Assembly (NCBI GenBank): GCA_020849615.1
Contig: JADLFW010000005.1
Location: 1 to 64,000 of the forward strand
Reading direction: 5' to 3'
DNA: 64,000 nucleotides
Source of the DNA: Phycisphaerales bacterium
GTDB lineage: Bacteria > Planctomycetota > Phycisphaerae > Phycisphaerales > UBA1924
Positions 60,749 to 64,000 of this stretch are shown piece after piece. The notes below the pieces were generated by a model. It did no database searches and was not told where the DNA came from. It was given only the letters and a program-made list of their open reading frames with translations. The position numbers and the translations under genes are program-made. The stretch's first letter is position 1; each line of letters begins with the position of its first letter.

Positions 60749-60950
60749 CAGTGGCCCCGGCTTCCAGCCGGTGTTGCAGGGCCGGGCGCCGTGGTGGTGC
60801 CGGGTGCCGTGGTGGTGCCGATGCGCTCCGCATCGGCTCAGCCACGGCTGGTCTTCGGTCACGTGGGGAACGTGAGGACACGTCCACACCGCACCCGACG
60901 CGGCGCCGATTCCCCTCTTCTCTGTGCCTCAGTGCCTCTGTGGTGAAATC
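60749..60950. repeat. Cluster of dispersed repeats between genes
   Basis: Contains a GGCACCGGCTTCCAGCCGGTG-type palindrome (about 60751-60772, first part altered to GGCCCC), a 17-base unit in tandem (GCCGTGGTGGTGCCGGG, about 60789-60821), a GATGCGCTCCGCATC palindrome at about 60819-60833, and a TGTGCCTCAGTGCCTCTGTG element at 60921-60950. No gene fits in this 217-base gap. Confidence 0.75.
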
Positions 60951-60959
60951 GCCGCGCTC

Positions 60960-61547
60960 TTACTTCTTCTCTTCCGCCTTCTTCTCCCCGTCTTCCTTCT
61001 TCGGCTCCTCCGGCTTGGGCGCGGGCTTCGGCTCTTCCTGTTTCTCGACCGTCGTCATGGGTACCGCCGCCGTCATGTCCGCCTTGCCCTCACCGCTGAA
61101 CCCCACGCTGGGCTGGCGCACCCCCGCATCAAACAGGATCTCCGCGATCTCGCCCGGCGTGATGTAGCTCAGCGTCCCCTCGATGCGGTAGTTGGCCGCC
61201 GGCGCCACCGCCCCGGGATCGGTCATCGCCACCACCGCGGGCAGGCGGATCTGCTGCGTCCCATACCGCCGCAGCGTCGCCTCCGCCGATCGCGTCCCCG
61301 TGAAGACCTCGCGCCCATCCAGCAGCACCCGGTAGTCCACGCTCCGCAGCGGCAGCCCCTCCTCATTGGGGTTCTCGGCATCCAGGGTGAACATCAGCAC
61401 CACCCCCTCCGCCGATCGCTCCGAAACCCGCGCTTCCACCACCTTCAGGTTCGGCGCCTCGTACGAGGAACACCCCCCCGCCAACACGCCCGTCAGCACC
61501 GACAGCACCCCGACCCGAACAGCCAGCGACCGCTTCTTGCATCCCAT
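60960..61547 (-). CDS. LEA14-like lipoprotein
   Basis: 195 residues with a lipoprotein signal ending in LAGGC (Cys26). The domain (about 28-155) fits LEA type 2 / water-stress proteins: PNLKVVEARVSERSAEGVVL, FTLDAENPNEEGLPLRSVDY, and the RVLLDGREVFTG strand, an Ig-like beta-sandwich. The last 35 residues are a Lys/Glu/Pro run (EEPKPAPKPEEPKKEDGEKK) likely to be disordered. Such proteins are linked to desiccation and stress in plants and bacteria; the role here is unknown. It lies downstream of a 61560-61716 inverted repeat on the minus strand. Confidence 0.75.
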   Translation of the reverse strand: MGCKKRSLAVRVGVLSVLTGVLAGGCSSYEAPNLKVVEARVSERSAEGVVLMFTLDAENPNEEGLPLRSVDYRVLLDGREVFTGTRSAEATLRRYGTQQIRLPAVVAMTDPGAVAPAANYRIEGTLSYITPGEIAEILFDAGVRQPSVGFSGEGKADMTAAVPMTTVEKQEEPKPAPKPEEPKKEDGEKKAEEKK

Positions 61548-61559
61548 GGCGGCAGTGTA

Positions 61560-61716
61560 CGGGGAGAGGGAACAGGGAACAGGGAGCAGGGAACAGGGGA
61601 CAGGGGACAGGGGACAGACCGGAACGGTCCAAAAACAAGCCGGGCCCGGCTCCCCCGGGCCCCCCCTTCCACTGTTCCCTGTCCCCTCTCCCCTGTCCCC
61701 TCTCCCCTGTCCCCTC
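61560..61716. repeat. Large inverted array of GGGAACAGGG-type repeats
   Basis: The left arm (61560-61616) is many copies of GGGAACAGGG/GGGGACAGGG; the right arm (about 61672-61716) is the complement, CTGTTCCCTGTCCCCTCTCC. The arms could pair into a long hairpin. About 55 bases separate them. Such low-complexity elements occur scattered in several bacterial phyla. It fills the whole gap between two minus-strand genes. Confidence 0.85.
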
Positions 61717-62217
61717 TCAACCCCCCGCCATCGTCACCCACCGGTGGTCCCGCAACGTCCCCATCTCCGCGATCGCCGGTGTCAGCTCGACCACCTCGGC
61801 GTTATAGGAAGACCAGTGCACCGTGAGCCAGCTCAGCAGCACAAAGCACACCCACGCCCCCAGCTCCCCGTTCCGCGACCGCCGGGCCCAGTACAGGATC
61901 CCCAGCCCCAGCCCCAGAGACACCACCTTCCAGCCGATAAGGAGTCCGGGCCGGTCCATCACCATCACCGCCCGCGCGATCGGGTTCCCTTCCAGCATCC
62001 CCACGTTCAGCAGGTAGGTCAGGGTCATGTACAGATCGCCCAGGCTCATCAGCAGAACCGCCACCAGCAGCAGCACCACCCGCCTCGGACGCCCCGCCAC
62101 CCACCGCTCCACCCGGGCCCCCCGCCCCGCGGCCCCCGCCGGGCCTTTTCCGGAACTGTCCAAGAGCCCCCCGGCCGAACGGGGAACAATGCCCAGCGTT
62201 GCCATGCCGCGCTCCAT
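61717..62217 (-). CDS. DUF5658-like small membrane protein
   Basis: 166 residues; the start may be the ATG at 62217 or at 62205. After a basic Gly/Ala-rich cytoplasmic region come helices (VVLLLVAVLLMSLGDLYMTL; LLIGWKVVSLGLGLGILYWA; WVCFVLLSWLTVHW). DLYMTLTYL...EGNPIARAVM matches the DUF5658 pattern of small integral membrane proteins (Asp on the first helix, ExNP after it). Function unknown. Confidence 0.75.
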   Translation of the reverse strand: MERGMATLGIVPRSAGGLLDSSGKGPAGAAGRGARVERWVAGRPRRVVLLLVAVLLMSLGDLYMTLTYLLNVGMLEGNPIARAVMVMDRPGLLIGWKVVSLGLGLGILYWARRSRNGELGAWVCFVLLSWLTVHWSSYNAEVVELTPAIAEMGTLRDHRWVTMAGG

Positions 62218-62398
62218 CGACCCGCCCGGTCCGACGATTCATCCTCACATAGACCCGGAAGCGGCGGGGAGACGTACAGATCGGTTGTGCGGAGTGCACG
62301 GTTGAAGCGGGACATATCGGTCGCGGCCGGACTTCATGATCGTCGACCGGGCCCCCGCAACGGCCCGGAGCCCTTCGGAGCTTCGCCGGAGAACCAGC
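62218..62398. other. Divergent intergenic region
   Basis: 181 bases between the DUF5658-like gene and the propeller protein gene. No gene or strong promoter pair was identified. GGAGAACCAGC just before 62399 is the ribosome-binding site of the next gene. Confidence 0.4.
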
Positions 62399-64000
62399 AT
62401 GCCTAGGCGCCTGTTCCGTTCCGTGGGCCTCGCCCTGCTGCTGGCCGCCCTCACCCCCGCGCTCCCCGATGCCCACGCCCGCCAGCCCGGGCCCGTCTTC
62501 CCCGATGACTCCCTCGCCGCCCGCGAAGCCCTCACCCGCGTCGAAGAGCTCAGCGCCGCCGGAAACCTCGGCGAGGCCGTCCGCGTCCTCCAGCAGACCA
62601 TCGAACGCGAGGGTGAACGCGTCCTCGAAGCGCCGGGCCGGCCCGATCTCTTCATCCCCGTCCGGGCCCGCGCCCACGACCTTCTCCTTTCCACCCCCGC
62701 CCTCCTCGATCGCTACCGCGCTGCTGAAGGCCCGCGCGCTGATGCGCTCCTCGCCACCCCGGCCGGCGTCGAGAGCGTCGAACGCTCGCGCCTCCTGACC
62801 CCGGCCGGCCTCGAGGCCGCGCTCCGCCTCGCGCAGGAACACCTCGAGTCCGCCCGCTTCGAGGCGGCCCGGCTCACCCTCGCCCAGCTCGACCGCCATC
62901 CCGATCGCCTCGCCGCATCCCCCGCTTCCCGGGATGCCGCCCGCCTCGCCGAACAGGTCGCCCTGCGCCTCCACCGCCCGGAGGTCACGGCGTGGGCCTC
63001 GGCCTGGCTCAAGGAAGCCGGTGTCGAACCGGCCGCCCCCGCCGCCGATTCACACCCGCCCGCTCCCTTGCTCCTCTCCCCCTTCACCCCCACCACCGCC
63101 TTCGCGCCCGATCAGGTCGTCGGCCGCCCGCTCGCCACCGCCTGGCTCTCCCCCGAACTGGCGGCCTCCGCCGAGAACGCCCGCCGCCGCCGCGGCCGCG
63201 GCCGGGCCATCGGCGAGGACATCTCCGAGCAGCCCTGGGTCATGCCCACCTGCGCGGGCGATGTTCTCTACATCAACGACTCCTTCGGCGTCAGCGCCTG
63301 GGACCGCCTCACTCTCACCCCCATCTGGCGCAACCGCCCCCTCGAGGCAGGCCTCGAACCCGGCGCCGAGCCCGACCCCGACCTCGACCGCACCGTCCTC
63401 GATTACGGCAACACCCGCAACCTCGAAGACTCCGCCCAGGTCGCCGTCGCCTCCGGCATCGCCGTCGCCGCCACCGGCTGGGTCCGCGATGGTGAACGCC
63501 ACGGCGACCCGCGCATCCACGCCTTCGACGCCGCGACGGGCCGCACCCTCTGGTCGGTCGCCCTCGCCTCGATCGACCCCTCCCTCACCGAGGGCGGCGC
63601 CCGCGGCTCCATCCTCATCGACCAGGACACCGTCGTCCTCGCCGTCCGACGCGTCGCCGGCAACCGCCGCGTCACCAGTTCGCATCTCGCCGCCGTCGAT
63701 CTCTACACAGGCCGCCCGCGCTGGGCCCGGCTCCTCGCCACCGCCGGCTCCCTCCCCTACCAGCGCATGTCCCGCGTCACCGACACCCCCCTGCTCCGTC
63801 ACGGCCTGGTCTACCGCGTCGATGATGTCGGCATCATCGCCGCCGTCGAATCCGTGACGGGCCGGACGGTCTGGGTCCGCCGCTTCAAGGGCCTCAATAC
63901 CGCCAACGCCGAGACCACCGCCCCCTGGGCCTCCAGCGCCCCCATCATCTCCGGCGATTCCCTCATCGCACTCTCCCCATCCCACGACGCCGTCGTCCGC
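62399..64000 (+). CDS. Secreted PQQ-type beta-propeller protein, partial (runs off right edge)
   Basis: The frame opens at the ATG at 62399 (GGAG 8 bases upstream) and has no stop before the window ends, 534 codons. It starts with a signal peptide (MPRRLFRSVGLALLLAALTP, cleavage near AHA). Residues about 30-220 are helical and repeat-like (EALTRVEELSAAGNLGEAVR; LEAALRLAQEHLESARFEAA), probably TPR-like. From about 270 come PQQ-like propeller blades: GDVLYINDSFGVSAWDRLT, IHAFDAATGRTLWSVAL, LAAVDLYTGRPRWARLL and IIAAVESVTGRTVWVRRFKG. Probably periplasmic or envelope-bound; relatives include BamB-like and sensor propellers. The C-terminus is outside the window. Confidence 0.8.
   Translation, partial: MPRRLFRSVGLALLLAALTPALPDAHARQPGPVFPDDSLAAREALTRVEELSAAGNLGEAVRVLQQTIEREGERVLEAPGRPDLFIPVRARAHDLLLSTPALLDRYRAAEGPRADALLATPAGVESVERSRLLTPAGLEAALRLAQEHLESARFEAARLTLAQLDRHPDRLAASPASRDAARLAEQVALRLHRPEVTAWASAWLKEAGVEPAAPAADSHPPAPLLLSPFTPTTAFAPDQVVGRPLATAWLSPELAASAENARRRRGRGRAIGEDISEQPWVMPTCAGDVLYINDSFGVSAWDRLTLTPIWRNRPLEAGLEPGAEPDPDLDRTVLDYGNTRNLEDSAQVAVASGIAVAATGWVRDGERHGDPRIHAFDAATGRTLWSVALASIDPSLTEGGARGSILIDQDTVVLAVRRVAGNRRVTSSHLAAVDLYTGRPRWARLLATAGSLPYQRMSRVTDTPLLRHGLVYRVDDVGIIAAVESVTGRTVWVRRFKGLNTANAETTAPWASSAPIISGDSLIALSPSHDAVVR

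Noticed and set aside
60789..60821. 17-base tandem repeat as a possible CRISPR or origin iteron
   Set aside because: Only two units, no spacer, no replication gene.

Overview
The window is very G+C-rich (about 70% by eye), gene-dense bacterial chromosome, most likely from the phylum Planctomycetota and probably a Phycisphaerae-like lineage. Evidence: secreted proteins with paired dockerin-like (DxNxDGxxDxxD) tails ending in Cys, giant FG-GAP proteins with an N-terminal LEPRALMS / LEARSLMS motif, a family of membrane proteins with a CPxCWYRMEG...CPECGR zinc ribbon, an EF-Tu whose switch I reads KTVTI instead of RGITI, a three-helix SecE, and the futalosine menaquinone enzyme MqnB. Species and accession cannot be told from the sequence.

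Left edge (1-2417, minus strand): the start of a probable phage major capsid protein, a scaffold-like coiled-coil protein and a portal protein, with no terminase next to the portal. 2660-12791 is ordinary chromosome: phosphoglucosamine mutase, a pterin synthase-like enzyme, polyphosphate kinase, an aldo/keto reductase, an outer-membrane protein and class I fructose-bisphosphate aldolase. A candidate minus-strand small RNA lies at 11266-11448. 12963-18245 holds two paralogous zinc-ribbon membrane proteins, a META-domain lipoprotein and an orphan HlyD-type adaptor. 18372-24835 has mqnB and a type IV pilus / type II secretion inner-membrane operon (pilM-N-O-P-like-B).

25106-35012 is a surface and secreted protein region: a giant FG-GAP protein, a decayed copy of its C-terminal repeat, a subtilase, a DUF1028 protein and a propeller protein, the last three with dockerin-like tails. 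35227-38928 is the core translation/export/transcription block trnT-tuf-rpmG-trnW-secE-nusG. The secE reading frame is open through tRNA-Trp. The block ends in a terminator with no rplK following. 39076-49287 has a SOUL-domain lipoprotein, a 1474-residue AsmA/TamB-like protein, an M42-like peptidase and a second giant FG-GAP protein whose C-terminal repeat matches the first. 49685-64000 has a DEAD-box helicase, two small unknowns, a glycosyltransferase facing a sugar-kinase-like protein, a TlpA-like thioredoxin, two methyltransferases (one an orphan DNA methylase), anthranilate synthase TrpE, a secreted protein, two small envelope proteins and a truncated PQQ-type propeller protein.

Through all of this runs a layer of short dispersed repeats, several families of them palindromic. 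Some have entered genes without breaking the frame: trpE carries about 40 extra residues from two repeat families, the M42-like peptidase carries about 13, and one zinc-ribbon protein takes its last codons and stop from a repeat.
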